The notes beneath the pieces are model-generated. The model was given only the letters and a program-made list of their open reading frames with translations. It did no database searches and was not told the DNA's origin. A stretch of DNA of 64,000 nt from Mucilaginibacter sp. SJ (GTDB lineage: Bacteria; Bacteroidota; Bacteroidia; Sphingobacteriales; Sphingobacteriaceae), in contig NZ_CP118631.1 in NCBI RefSeq assembly GCF_028993635.1, forward strand, positions 4,774,001-4,838,000, in the 5' to 3' direction. Below are positions 8,341-16,228 of this stretch, one piece after another; position 1 is the stretch's first letter, and the number at the start of each line of letters is the position of its first letter. The translations under genes and the position numbers were made by a program.

Positions 8341-9448
8341 GCTCCTGATTGGAAATGCTACGTCTTTTGAATGAAAGGTGTTCATTTTTAGATGTTTCTG
8401 TATAGGATGCTTCAAATCCTTCTTTAGTTTTCTTAACATCCCTCAAGTAGGATACCTTTATTCCGGTTTCCTGTGAAGTCATTACAGGTAGATTAAGGTG
8501 AGGATTAAAATGTTTAATTTCGTTTTTCTTCGCGTCATTACTGCGATTATGTAGAAAGATTTTATGTTGCTCAACGCGGTTCTGTATATATCTGTTCAAT
8601 TGTGCAGGAGCAGCATTATTTACATTTTCGTCTACGATTTGTACAAAAGAAGAATCAATCTCAATGCCTATGCTATTTCTTTCGGATGTTATAGCAGCCA
8701 AAGTAGTAGTTCCTGTTCCTAAGAACGGATCTAACACGATATCGCCCTTAACGGAATACATATTAATTAACCGATAAGGTAATTCAAAAGGGTAGGCGGC
8801 ACTTCTGTTTCTTGATTCCTGATTTTCGATTTTTTGTTTTGTGCCTTTCAAGTCCCAAAGATCGGAAAACCAAATATTTCTTTCCTCCCAAAAAAAGGCA
8901 CTTTCACGCCTCAATGCTTTCTCTTCTTCTGTCTTAAACACTCGTTTCCCTCCTTTACGAAAGATTAAGATCCATTCATGTTCTAATGTAACATACGCGC
9001 CAGCAGGCAGCATTCCTGAGCCCATAAATTTATTAGGAGCATTAGTCTGCTTTCGCCAGATGATGTTGGGCATATTGGTGAATCCGAGTTTAACAAATGT
9101 AGATACAATACGTGAATGATTATTATATAGAGAAAAATGTTCGTTGATCGTCCTTGTGGCATCCCCAATGTTTATACAAGCAAATCCACCAGGGGCAAGT
9201 ACTCTCTCCACCTGCGCCCAAATTTTGTCTAATTCCCGATGCATAAGTTCAAAACTCAAGCTACCATTTCCAACGGCTTGTGCATTCACTATAGTTGGAT
9301 TTTGATTAGCCATGATCTCGTCCCACATTTCGATCATAGGATAAGGAGGTGAAGTAACTACTAAATTCACCGTATGGTCATCAATACTTTCCAACCGTTT
9401 GTCTGCGGCCCCAACTAAAATCTCATGCTTGGTTGTAGAAAAAATCAT
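8327..9448 (-). CDS. site-specific DNA methyltransferase, beta class (N4-cytosine or N6-adenine)
   Basis: A 373-residue amino-methyltransferase. Catalytic motif IV comes first (TSPPYPM, residues 32-38) and the S-adenosylmethionine motif I much later (DPFLGTGTTT, 240-249), the order that defines the beta class. TSPPY is most usual in N4-cytosine enzymes but also occurs in N6-adenine enzymes. The TSPPYPMIEMWD stretch resembles CTAG methylases of the MthZI/MjaI type, consistent with the MjaI-like endonuclease beside it. The C-terminal 80 residues are family-specific and may include target recognition. It is transcribed toward the restriction genes and carries its own C-box-like operator upstream. 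It should protect host DNA from the cognate nuclease. Confidence 0.88.
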   Translation of the reverse strand: MIFSTTKHEILVGAADKRLESIDDHTVNLVVTSPPYPMIEMWDEIMANQNPTIVNAQAVGNGSLSFELMHRELDKIWAQVERVLAPGGFACINIGDATRTINEHFSLYNNHSRIVSTFVKLGFTNMPNIIWRKQTNAPNKFMGSGMLPAGAYVTLEHEWILIFRKGGKRVFKTEEEKALRRESAFFWEERNIWFSDLWDLKGTKQKIENQESRNRSAAYPFELPYRLINMYSVKGDIVLDPFLGTGTTTLAAITSERNSIGIEIDSSFVQIVDENVNNAAPAQLNRYIQNRVEQHKIFLHNRSNDAKKNEIKHFNPHLNLPVMTSQETGIKVSYLRDVKKTKEGFEASYTETSKNEHLSFKRRSISNQELINF

Positions 9449-9459
9449 GCTGTAAAAGT

Positions 9460-9479
9460 ACTAAAAGTTACTTAAAGTC
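9460..9479 (-). promoter_or_regulatory. C-box-like operator in front of the methyltransferase gene
   Basis: ACTAAAAGTT (9460-9469) and ACTTAAAGTC (9470-9479) lie 12 to 31 bp upstream of the methyltransferase start. Each half follows the ACTnnnAGT pattern of the boxes before the controller gene, though the spacer is absent and the first box is imperfect. In several C-controlled systems the C protein also represses its methylase promoter, which this arrangement suggests. The rest of 9480-9739 shows no gene. Confidence 0.5.
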
Positions 9480-9739
9480 AACAAGTGACGTGTCTAAATT
9501 TTACGGAATGTTAAGAAAAGACAGTGTTGTTTTTAGATTTGCCTATTAGCATAAGTATAGTGAATTTATTTGATCAACTTTATTACAAGCTCTGACTAAT
9601 TTTATTGCCTTTCTGCGAAAACTAAATGTGTGCCCTATGGTCAAGAGCATGACTATTTAATACCAATATATCCTATCACTCATGAAGTTGATTGATGAAA
9701 TATGCAAAAGGATAGCTATGTGCCAAACTTACAGTTTGG

Positions 9740-10066
9740 TCAACCCTCCTGTACCAGATCCGTACCCAAATTACCGGCAATTTTGCTGAACAGATCATTC
9801 AGGATCGATTCGACGGTGAGCGAGTTTACATCATCAACATAATGTTCATTCCGGGTAATCCAAAGTTCGTTACCGTTAATCGCGATGCTGAACAGTGCGC
9901 CTTCATAAACAGCAGGCAACGAAATTTCAACCGCCCCGCCTTTGCGCTCAACGGTGAAATTTAATTCGCTTTTTCGTTGCTCCTGAAACAGCGGGTTAAG
10001 TTTTTCGTGCAGTAACTGGTATAACTGGTTGATGTCGGTATTGGTATGGAGGGTGATGATTTTCAT
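9740..10066 (-). CDS. hypothetical protein, 108 residues
   Basis: I do not recognise this protein. It is soluble, slightly acidic, with no signal peptide or membrane segment. The order of predicted strands and helices (IITLHTNTDINQLYQLLHEK, then strand-rich LNFTVERKGGAVEISLPAVY and ELWITRNEHYV, then a C-terminal helix) suggests a small alpha/beta domain. It stands alone just outside the restriction island, in a region of normal base composition. Upstream on its 5' side lies a copy of the dispersed 165-bp repeat. The ATG at 10066 is the only good start. Confidence 0.6.
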   Translation of the reverse strand: MKIITLHTNTDINQLYQLLHEKLNPLFQEQRKSELNFTVERKGGAVEISLPAVYEGALFSIAINGNELWITRNEHYVDDVNSLTVESILNDLFSKIAGNLGTDLVQEG

Positions 10067-10183
10067 AATTTGGTATATTAGCGATGTATTAAATAGTACA
10101 AAGTTGAAGGAGGGATTGTTTGGAAAGTATTTTTCCGGATGGTTTTATAAATTCTTAAAACCAACCATGTTATTGCCAACAGG

Positions 10184-10358
10184 GTTGTGCGGGGGAGCGT
10201 TAGGGATTGCAGTGTAAAGCCCGCAGCGCGTATAGGGATTGTGGACCGGAAAAGCGAGGACTTGCAACGGAAAGCCCGGGCCGCAGGCAACGCACATGTT
10301 ATAAAAAAGATTAAAAATACACACTTAATATCAATGACTACAATCACGTCATTATAAG
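10184..10358 (+). repeat. 165-bp dispersed repeat, copy 1
   Basis: The element opens with a G-rich lead (GTTGTGCGGGGGAGCGTT), continues GGGATTGCAGTGTAAAGCCC and GAGGACTTGCAACGGAAAGC, reaches GGGCCGCAGGCAACGC, then an AT-rich spacer and ends CAATCACGTCATTATAAG. Copies 2 (14046-14222, opposite strand) and 3 (21215-21385) share the same order of blocks. The ends GCGTT and AACGC can pair. The whole gap 10067-10480 has no gene other than this repeat; the remainder contains nothing else that I can name. Confidence 0.85.
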
Positions 10359-10480
10359 CGATAGCGCGGGAACCGCGTAGCTATGCTCAGCCACCTTGCA
10401 AATTGTACATGTATGGCTGCAAGATTGCCACGCTTCGCCAATAACATATTTTAAAAACGTTACACAAAACATCACCATAT

Positions 10481-11500
10481 ATGAACTACAAATTATTAGG
10501 CCGCTCGGGCCTTAAAGTTTCTGAATTATGCCTGGGCACTATGGGCTTCGGTACCGAAGGCGGCTGGGGCGCCGAAAAAGATGCCAGCTTTGCCATTATG
10601 GATGCCTTTGCCAATGCAGGCGGCAATTTTATTGATACCGCCAATGTGTACAAACTGGGTACCAGCGAGAAGATCATTGGCGAATACCTGGGTAATCATG
10701 ACCGCGATTATTTTGTGCTGGCTACCAAGTACACGCTGAAAGATAATATTACCAATCCTAATGCATCGGGCAATAACCGCAAAAACATGATGCGTAGCGT
10801 GGAAGAAAGCCTTAAACGCCTCAAAACTGATTTTATTGATGTGCTGTACCTGCACATCTGGGATAATATTACCCCGATTGATGAGGTTCTGCGCGGGTTG
10901 GACGACCTGATAAAACAGGGCAAAGTAACCTATGCCGCTATCAGTGATACGCCCGCGTGGGTGGTATCAAAAGGAAATACCCTTGCCGAGCTGATGGGCT
11001 GGAGCCAGTTTATTGCCTTGCAGGTTGAGTACAGCCTGCTGGCCCGCACCGCCGAGCGTGAACTGATCCCGATGGCGAAACATTATGGCATGACAGTTAC
11101 CCCCTGGGCCCCGCTGGCTGGTGGTGCTTTAACCGGTAAATACCTGCGCGGCGAACAGGGACGTGTAAAACCGGAAAGTAACCGCCGTAACGACAGGGCT
11201 AAAACCATTACTGAAGCCGTTGTAGCCATCGCCGCTGAACTCGGGGTATCCGAAAGCCATGTTGCACTGCAATGGATGATGGACAGGGATTTTAGCTGTA
11301 TACCTATAGTTGGTGCAACCAAAATTGACCAGCTAAACGATAACCTCAAAGCAATAGATACGAAATTGACCCCTGATCATTTTAAAAAACTGAATGAAGC
11401 AAGCGCGATTGAATTAGGTTTCCCCGGCGATTTTTTCAATGAGGATGCCGTGAAAATGAACAGTTTCGGTGGGTTTTATGATAGGGTTGAAAAAAGGTAG
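10481..11500 (+). CDS. aldo/keto reductase
   Basis: A 339-residue NADPH-dependent oxidoreductase with a TIM-barrel fold. The catalytic tetrad is readable: Asp-52 (FIDTANVY), Tyr-57, Lys-83 (LATKYTL) and His-125 (LYLHIWDN). The C-terminal cofactor region includes IPIVGATK and the terminal QLNDNLKAI. Family members reduce carbonyls or, in this YhdN/Tas-like group, various aldehydes; the natural substrate cannot be read. It is a single gene. An inverted repeat just downstream (11534-11568) may serve as its terminator. Confidence 0.94.
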   Translation: MNYKLLGRSGLKVSELCLGTMGFGTEGGWGAEKDASFAIMDAFANAGGNFIDTANVYKLGTSEKIIGEYLGNHDRDYFVLATKYTLKDNITNPNASGNNRKNMMRSVEESLKRLKTDFIDVLYLHIWDNITPIDEVLRGLDDLIKQGKVTYAAISDTPAWVVSKGNTLAELMGWSQFIALQVEYSLLARTAERELIPMAKHYGMTVTPWAPLAGGALTGKYLRGEQGRVKPESNRRNDRAKTITEAVVAIAAELGVSESHVALQWMMDRDFSCIPIVGATKIDQLNDNLKAIDTKLTPDHFKKLNEASAIELGFPGDFFNEDAVKMNSFGGFYDRVEKR

Positions 11501-11533
11501 CCTTCATTTCATTTATATGTTTTTTGATGTAAA

Positions 11534-11568
11534 TTTAGGCGGGAGCAATAAGAAAGAGCCCGCCTAAA
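11534..11568 (+). promoter_or_regulatory. hairpin TTTAGGCGGG...CCCGCCTAAA between the reductase and the next gene
   Basis: A perfect 10-bp inverted repeat with a 15-nt loop ends four bases before the ATG of the next gene and is followed by only three T residues. It could terminate the aldo/keto reductase transcript or fold over the translation start of the following gene. Confidence 0.55.
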
Positions 11569-11572
11569 CTTT

Positions 11573-12172
11573 ATGAAAAAATTCCTCATTCTGCTATTTA
11601 TCTTATCGGTAGCTTTTACAAGATCGCATGCCCAGGAGTTGGTTCCCGATGCTCAATTCTCAACACTCATCGGCTTTTTAAATGAGGAGAACTGGCCTGA
11701 GGCAGCCAAACTATCCGAAGCTATTTTAAAGAAAATCCCCGGAAACAAGCAGGACGATGATGCACCGGCTGTTATCAGGTACATGCACATTATATCCGAG
11801 GCCGGTTTAATGTACATGGGTAAATTAACCAAAGCTGAGGCATTGAAAAATGTTTCGGGTTATATCGGCCATACTATTTTTTCCCCATCCCGATTTACTT
11901 CGCTGAAATATGGGCTTAACCGCATTGTATGTTCTGATAATAAAACGGATACACTCGCCTCATCCTGCACCAACAGGAAGGGGACAGATTTATATACTTC
12001 TGAAAGTATAGTGCCCGCCCATCCCGTTACTATAGATGAGTTTAAAAGTTATGATGGTAAATTATTCAGGATAGGCGGGGTGTTAAAATCAATATCGGTA
12101 GCCGGGAATATGATGCCGCATTTTAATATAGTAATAGATAAGGCCATATTAGAACCCGGTGATAAGCAGTAA
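11573..12172 (+). CDS. secreted hypothetical protein, 199 residues
   Basis: The protein begins with a clear Sec signal peptide (MKKFLILLFILSVAF, cleavage near SHAQE). The mature part starts with an alpha-helical stretch (FSTLIGFLNEENWPEAAKLSEAILKK) that resembles a single tetratricopeptide-like pair and then a mixed region with two Cys (CSDN, SSCTN) and a strand-rich C-terminus ending LEPGDKQ. No family is recognised. A structured hairpin lies directly upstream of the start. Periplasmic or exported location is the only functional statement I can support. Confidence 0.7.
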   Translation: MKKFLILLFILSVAFTRSHAQELVPDAQFSTLIGFLNEENWPEAAKLSEAILKKIPGNKQDDDAPAVIRYMHIISEAGLMYMGKLTKAEALKNVSGYIGHTIFSPSRFTSLKYGLNRIVCSDNKTDTLASSCTNRKGTDLYTSESIVPAHPVTIDEFKSYDGKLFRIGGVLKSISVAGNMMPHFNIVIDKAILEPGDKQ

Positions 12173-12198
12173 AACCGGTATAAATTGTTTTTTGGGCG

Positions 12199-12375
12199 TT
12201 AAGATTTATTTTTCTTAACGATCATGCGTATTCCAAAAAACACCCCAAAGCCACATCCCACAAGGTTTAATAATAAAGCAACTCCATTGGTAAAACTGTC
12301 ACTTGCAAGTGCAAGAAATAAAAAGCCCCAAATGATAGAGACGATAATTAAAATACTGCCAAATATTCTTTTCAT
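12199..12375 (-). CDS. small membrane protein, 58 residues
   Basis: A short ORF with ATG at 12375 encodes a basic start (MKRIFG), a long hydrophobic segment (SILIIVSIIWGFLFLALA), a short polar turn, a second hydrophobic segment (GVALLLNLVGCGFGVFFGI) and a basic tail (RMIVKKNKS). Two transmembrane helices with both ends on the cytoplasmic side are the simplest topology. It lies 22 bp after the DUF4846 gene stop in the same direction, so it may close that operon. No family is recognised; coding is supported by the regular hydrophobic pattern and positive-inside ends. Confidence 0.6.
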   Translation of the reverse strand: MKRIFGSILIIVSIIWGFLFLALASDSFTNGVALLLNLVGCGFGVFFGIRMIVKKNKS

Positions 12376-12397
12376 TAAAATTGCGCTATAAACCTAC

Positions 12398-13156
12398 CTA
12401 AAACCGCTTCAAATAATTTTTGCTAATCAGCTCGCCATACATGATCCCGCTATGCTGGTCCATAGCAAACCAGGGTGAATCATATTTTAGCACCTGGATA
12501 TTTTGGGCCGGCATAAAACTCTGTGCTAACAAAAATTGCTTTTGATGATCCGCATTTTCTACAACATCGAGCACAATAAAACAATGTCCGGGCGAGCCTC
12601 CGCGGATAAATACATCGCCTGGTTTTACATCATTGGGATTGGCCACAGTTTTTAATTCTTTTTGCAGGGACAGGGTGCCCGCATAACTGAATACCAAATT
12701 CATGTAATTTAAGAATGTTTTGTATGAATAATCAGGTTTGGCTTTCAATACCCAACGATCATTTTGATAACGATATCCTTTGGCATAGTGCTCATAGTCG
12801 CATTTAAAACCGCTGGTAAAGTTAAAAGAAATTTCGTTGTATTTTTTTTGCTGATAAAGGTATTCGCCGCGTAAGCGCATCACCGCGTCAGCGCATTGTT
12901 GCAGGCCCTGGTTGCCCACGCTCATGTCAATAACCGCAGCGGTGTAAACATCGGTGCGGGCAATATCGCCTTTGTAAGTTTTGGTTGGTGTGCCCGCCGG
13001 CTTTAAAGGTAAAGCCTGCAGCCATGCCCCGAAACTGCCGGGCGAAGCTGTTATACGCTGATAGCCTTCCGGTACCGCGAATCTTTTAATCACGTTATCC
13101 GGAGGAGTAATATTAATATTCAAAAGCAAGAGCAGGCAGGTGGTCAGGATTTTCAT
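12398..13156 (-). CDS. DUF4846 domain protein
   Basis: 252 residues with a short N-terminal signal-like segment (MKILTTCLLLLLNINI). The body carries the features of DUF4846 proteins: PEGYQRITASPGSFGAWLQ, a basic TKTYKGD turn, AVIDMSVGNQGLQQCADAV and PGDVFIRGGSPGHCFIVLDV. The last block has a Gly-Gly...His arrangement and may be a catalytic or metal-binding site, but the function of the family is not known to me. The start overlaps the stop of the M23 peptidase gene by four bases (ATGA), so the two are coupled. Both are probably exported and may act on the same envelope substrate. Confidence 0.85.
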   Translation of the reverse strand: MKILTTCLLLLLNINITPPDNVIKRFAVPEGYQRITASPGSFGAWLQALPLKPAGTPTKTYKGDIARTDVYTAAVIDMSVGNQGLQQCADAVMRLRGEYLYQQKKYNEISFNFTSGFKCDYEHYAKGYRYQNDRWVLKAKPDYSYKTFLNYMNLVFSYAGTLSLQKELKTVANPNDVKPGDVFIRGGSPGHCFIVLDVVENADHQKQFLLAQSFMPAQNIQVLKYDSPWFAMDQHSGIMYGELISKNYLKRF

Positions 13157-13878
13157 AACGTTTTGGCTTTTTTTAGCTGTTCATAAGGGTTATAAGGTAC
13201 AGGGATGCCATCTACCAGTTTAAACGCCGAAAAATGCAGGTGCGTAGGCGAACGTTTTTTATAAGCGTTATAACCCGTGCGCCCTACTTCGGCTATTTTT
13301 TTGCCCTGCGTAACGTAGTCGCCCGGTTTTACAAAAACCTGGTTATTGTGCGCATAGTAGGTGAAAATATGGGTTGCCGGATGATAGACCCATATGAACT
13401 TGCCTCCCCGCATATTGCTGTTGGGTTCCCATTGATTGGTGCAGGCAATAACCCAGCCGTCGTCAACAGCAACTACATCAACAGGTTTTTGAGTATGGTC
13501 GTCAATGCAATCCTGGTTACGGTCGTTGATGAAAATATCGTGTGCAGGATGGGCGCCATGCTTGTTGCCGTCAAGGTAACGGTATCCTTTATCAAAATAA
13601 CCATTACCATGTGTACCGCCAATGGCGCTGCTTTTATAGCGTTTTAAGGGGAATACCCATTGTGTTTTTGGAATGATCCGCTCAGCACGGATCATTTCCA
13701 GGATGTTAATTCGTTTTAATAGGGTTTCAAATTGCTTTTGAGCTTCCGGTTTTTTGACACCACCCTTTAAAACCAGGTTATTAAAATCATTGAATTTGGT
13801 AAACGCTGAAGTATCGGCCTGAGCTAAAGCCCCGGTGCTTATCAACAGAAAAGAAAAAAACAGGACAAGTTTTTGCAT
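13153..13878 (-). CDS. M23 family (LytM-type) metallopeptidase
   Basis: 241 residues with a signal peptide (MQKLVLFFSFLLISTGALAQ). The M23 domain occupies about residues 105-220: the zinc ligands HPAHD (His-110, Asp-114), a YYAH stretch (His-177) and HLH (213-215) are in the expected order. Such enzymes cleave peptidoglycan cross-bridges, or act as inactive activators of amidases when a ligand is missing; here all ligands appear to be present. It is the first gene of a coupled pair with the DUF4846 protein. Its upstream region contains composite repeats. Confidence 0.92.
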   Translation of the reverse strand: MQKLVLFFSFLLISTGALAQADTSAFTKFNDFNNLVLKGGVKKPEAQKQFETLLKRINILEMIRAERIIPKTQWVFPLKRYKSSAIGGTHGNGYFDKGYRYLDGNKHGAHPAHDIFINDRNQDCIDDHTQKPVDVVAVDDGWVIACTNQWEPNSNMRGGKFIWVYHPATHIFTYYAHNNQVFVKPGDYVTQGKKIAEVGRTGYNAYKKRSPTHLHFSAFKLVDGIPVPYNPYEQLKKAKTL

Positions 13879-13918
13879 AAGGTTTGTGGTCAGTAAGTAG
13901 TTTCAAGATTTCAAACAC

Positions 13919-14291
13919 GTCATTGCGAGGAACGAAGCAATCCCCGATTAGCAGATCCGCTCTGTATAGTTCACGATTATTAATATCTATAATTTGTTTT
14001 TTTATAGGTATTAATGAGCTCCCTTCGCTCGGTTGTCTTCGTGTCTTATAATGACGTGATTGTAAGTTATTGATTATTAAGTATATTTTTTTGATGAATT
14101 TTATAACATGGGCGTTGCCTGCGGCCCGGGCTTTCCGTTGCAAGTCCTCGCCTTTCCTGCCCGCAATCCCACTACGCGCTCCGGGCTTTACACTGCAATC
14201 CAAACGCGGCCCACGCGCAACACCGCTAAAATATATTTTACATGTCGTTACGTTTTTTTCAGGGCTTCCCTGATGGTTACTCGCAATGACG
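13919..14291. repeat. composite repeat bounded by CGTCATTGCGAG inverted ends
   Basis: CGTCATTGCGAG at 13919-13930 and its complement CTCGCAATGACG at 14280-14291 bracket about 370 bp. Inside are the familiar GAACGAAGCAATC segment and an inverted copy of the 165-bp dispersed repeat. The reading frames that cross this block are translations of repeats, not genes. The gap 13879-14338 holds nothing else. Confidence 0.7.
14046..14222 (-). repeat. 165-bp dispersed repeat, copy 2 (reverse orientation)
   Basis: Read on the minus strand it shows the same order as the copies at 10184 and 21215: GTTGCGCGTGGG lead, GGATTGCAGTGTAAAGCCCG, GGAAAGGCGAGGACTTGCAA, CGGGCCGCAGGCAACGCCCA, AT-rich spacer, then CAATCACGTCAT. 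It is nested in the composite repeat 13919-14291. Confidence 0.85.
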
Positions 14292-14338
14292 ATTCTTAAT
14301 TTTATGCTTTTGATATTAACTAATAAGTCGCCAAAATA

Positions 14339-14905
14339 TTATCCTATCCTGATATCATATTTGGCAAGCAATCCAGGCAACCCATGAAGCGAAAACTTTG
14401 CTTTTTTGATGACGTTATCATCCGGGTCGATGATGAAGTTATAAGATGTGCTCAGGTCGGCGTTTTTAAGGATGGTACGACTGAAGAAAGCGTTTTTAAG
14501 GTTACAGTTAATGAATTTACAATCGCCCAGGTCGGCCTCGGTCAAGTCGGTTTCCATCATGGAACAATCAGTGTAGGTAGCTTTCTTGTTCTTCTTTTTA
14601 TAAAACACGGCATTGTCTAAAATGCAATCTTCAAAATGCGCCTCAAATAAAAAATCACTGGCCTTACCAAAATTTACGCCGCTTAATTTACAATGTTTAA
14701 AGCGGATGTTCTGCAGGCCGGTATTGCCTAATTCGGCAAGGAGCATGTTGCAGGTATCAAACAGGCAATCAACAAAAGTAATGCCCGCGAGGTGAGCATG
14801 AGCAAGGTCACAGCTGATGAATTTGCAGTTTTCGTAAGTGGTGCCGTTGAGCTGGCCGGCGGTTATTTTGGTAAAAGTTTGGTCTTCGTAGAGTAGGGAT
14901 TGCAT
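14339..14905 (-). CDS. pentapeptide repeat protein
   Basis: 188 residues composed almost throughout of five-residue repeats of the A(D/N)LxX type, for example CDLAHAHLAGITFVD, LSGVNFGKASDFLFE and ADLGDCKFINCNLKNAFF. This predicts a right-handed quadrilateral beta-helix. Related proteins include the DNA-mimic Qnr/McbG quinolone-resistance proteins; this sequence carries no feature that assigns it to that group. No signal peptide is visible, so a cytoplasmic location is likely. It stands alone between the composite repeat and the REP-rich leader of a transposase. Confidence 0.9.
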   Translation of the reverse strand: MQSLLYEDQTFTKITAGQLNGTTYENCKFISCDLAHAHLAGITFVDCLFDTCNMLLAELGNTGLQNIRFKHCKLSGVNFGKASDFLFEAHFEDCILDNAVFYKKKNKKATYTDCSMMETDLTEADLGDCKFINCNLKNAFFSRTILKNADLSTSYNFIIDPDDNVIKKAKFSLHGLPGLLAKYDIRIG

Positions 14906-15228
14906 GGGGGCAAATTTATGTTTTAAATGCGTGTTGGTTGTTTGCCCCTCCTATAATTATCAAAAGTTTGGTTGAATTATCTTGACGGGGCAAGTCTGCA
15001 AGTACAAACGTAGAGGAATAGCGGTTATAAATGTGCAAAACCCCAGAGTTGCGTACCTCCGGCACGCTTAAATCTTACTTATATTATGCTACAAACCTTT
15101 GCACCTCTGGTGCAACTTATAAGTATCATAACTTAATAGCGTGACCCAGAAATACAACAGGTTTATAGAAAAAATGTATGTTTGAGTTTAGAGTTTCGGC
15201 GGCTTACCAATTAACATATTAAAAAAGC
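14906..15228 (+). repeat. REP-containing leader of the transposase at 15229
   Basis: No gene is present. About 15040-15130 contains two hairpin motifs of the local REP family, GAGTTGCGTACCTCCGGCACGC and the complement of GCACCTCTGGTGCAA, separated by the AAACCTTTG word that always accompanies them (CTACAAACCTTT). The same hairpin plus GGTTTGTAG unit follows the transposase in tandem. The arrangement marks this as the left flank of a REP-associated transposase. Confidence 0.6.
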
Positions 15229-15690
15229 ATGGGAAATACATACACCCAATTATATATTCATTTTGTATTTGCGGTAAAATATCGCGCGTCGCTAATTGAC
15301 GAAACATGGGCAGAAAGATTGCGGCAATACATAACTTCTATTGTTCAGAAACAAGAACATAAAATGATCGCTATCAACAATATGCCTGATCATCTGCATT
15401 TATTTATTGGATTGAATCCTAATCAAGCTATTTCTAACTTGATAAGAATCGTCAAAAGTGATTCTTCTGAATGGATCAACAAAGAAAATTTAACACGTGG
15501 TAAATTTCAATGGCAGGAGGGCTATGGTGCTTTTAGTCATAGTCGGTCGCAGGTGAATAAAGTAGTGAATTATATTACCAATCAACAAGAGCATCATAAA
15601 AAGAAAACCTTTTTAGAGGAGTACCAGCAGATATTAAAGGATTTCAATATTGAGTTTGATGAGCGATACATTTTCAAATTGCCCGAATAG
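15229..15690 (+). CDS. IS200/IS605-family (REP-associated) tyrosine transposase
   Basis: A 153-residue Y1 HUH transposase. The His pair is DHLHLF (His-55, His-57) and the nucleophilic Tyr is in VNYITNQQEHH (Tyr-115). Length and motif order match IS200/IS605 TnpA, which acts on single-stranded DNA and recognises hairpins. There is no TnpB. The gene is bounded on both sides by short palindromes of the GCnCC..GGTGC plus AAAAGGTTTGTAG type, so it may be a REP-associated domesticated transposase that copies those repeats rather than a full IS. The ORF is intact. Confidence 0.92.
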   Translation: MGNTYTQLYIHFVFAVKYRASLIDETWAERLRQYITSIVQKQEHKMIAINNMPDHLHLFIGLNPNQAISNLIRIVKSDSSEWINKENLTRGKFQWQEGYGAFSHSRSQVNKVVNYITNQQEHHKKKTFLEEYQQILKDFNIEFDERYIFKLPE

Positions 15691-15810
15691 AACGCTTTAT
15701 AAGTGGAGCTCCTATGGAGCTCTGAAATATACTTATCAATATTATTCTACAAACCTGCTGTCCCTATGGGACAGATCTTCCAGTTTGCTTTTAAAGCTAA
15801 TGAACGGAAT

Positions 15811-16228
15811 GAACCTAATGCTTGCAAGGTTTCCAATGATAATGTCAAATAAGCTAAAACCTTGATTAGTTGCGCCGTAGGTGCAAAAGGTTTGTAGAAT
15901 AATATGAATGGGAAATGAACCTAATGCTTGCAAGGTTTCCAATGATAATGTCAAATAAGCTAAAACCTTGATTAGTTGCGCCGTAGGTGCAAAAGGTTTG
16001 TAGAATAATATGAATGGGAAATAAACCTAATGCTTGCAAGGTTTCCAATGATAATGTTAAATAAGCTAAAACCTTGATTAGTTGCGCCGTAGGTGCAAAA
16101 GGTTTGTAGAATAATATGAATGGGAAATAAACCTAATGCTTGCGAGGTTCCCAATGATAATGTTAAATAAGCTAAAATCTTGATTAGTTGCGCCGTAGGT
16201 GCAAAAGGTTTGTAGAATAATGTGAATT
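15811..16228 (+). repeat. tandem array, four copies of a 106-bp unit
   Basis: The unit begins at 15811, 15917, 16023 and 16129, exactly 106 bp apart, and carries CCTAATGCTTGCAAGG, CCAATGATAATGT, AAAACCTTGATTAGTTGCGC and the REP motif CGCCGTAGGTGCAAAAGG then TTTGTAGAATAAT. Copies differ by a few bases only. A diverged fifth copy (16446-16545) is joined to a broken gene. The open frames seen on the opposite strand are periodic translations of the array and not genes. Confidence 0.93.

Noticed and set aside
6308..9482. Whole island considered as part of a prophage or defence island beyond restriction-modification
   Set aside because: No integrase, capsid, attachment-site duplication or additional defence genes are visible on either side; only the R-M genes are supported.
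13787..14203. Open frame of about 138 residues on the minus strand, upstream of the M23 gene
   Set aside because: Its translation follows the composite repeat and the 165-bp dispersed repeat exactly, and the same residues recur from the other copies; it is a translation of repeats.
15742..16154. Three similar open frames of 60-70 residues on the minus strand
   Set aside because: They are spaced with the 106-bp tandem repeat and are identical to each other because the DNA repeats; no independent coding evidence.
15811..16228. 106-bp array considered as a CRISPR
   Set aside because: There are no short unique spacers; the whole 106-bp unit repeats, and no cas genes are near.
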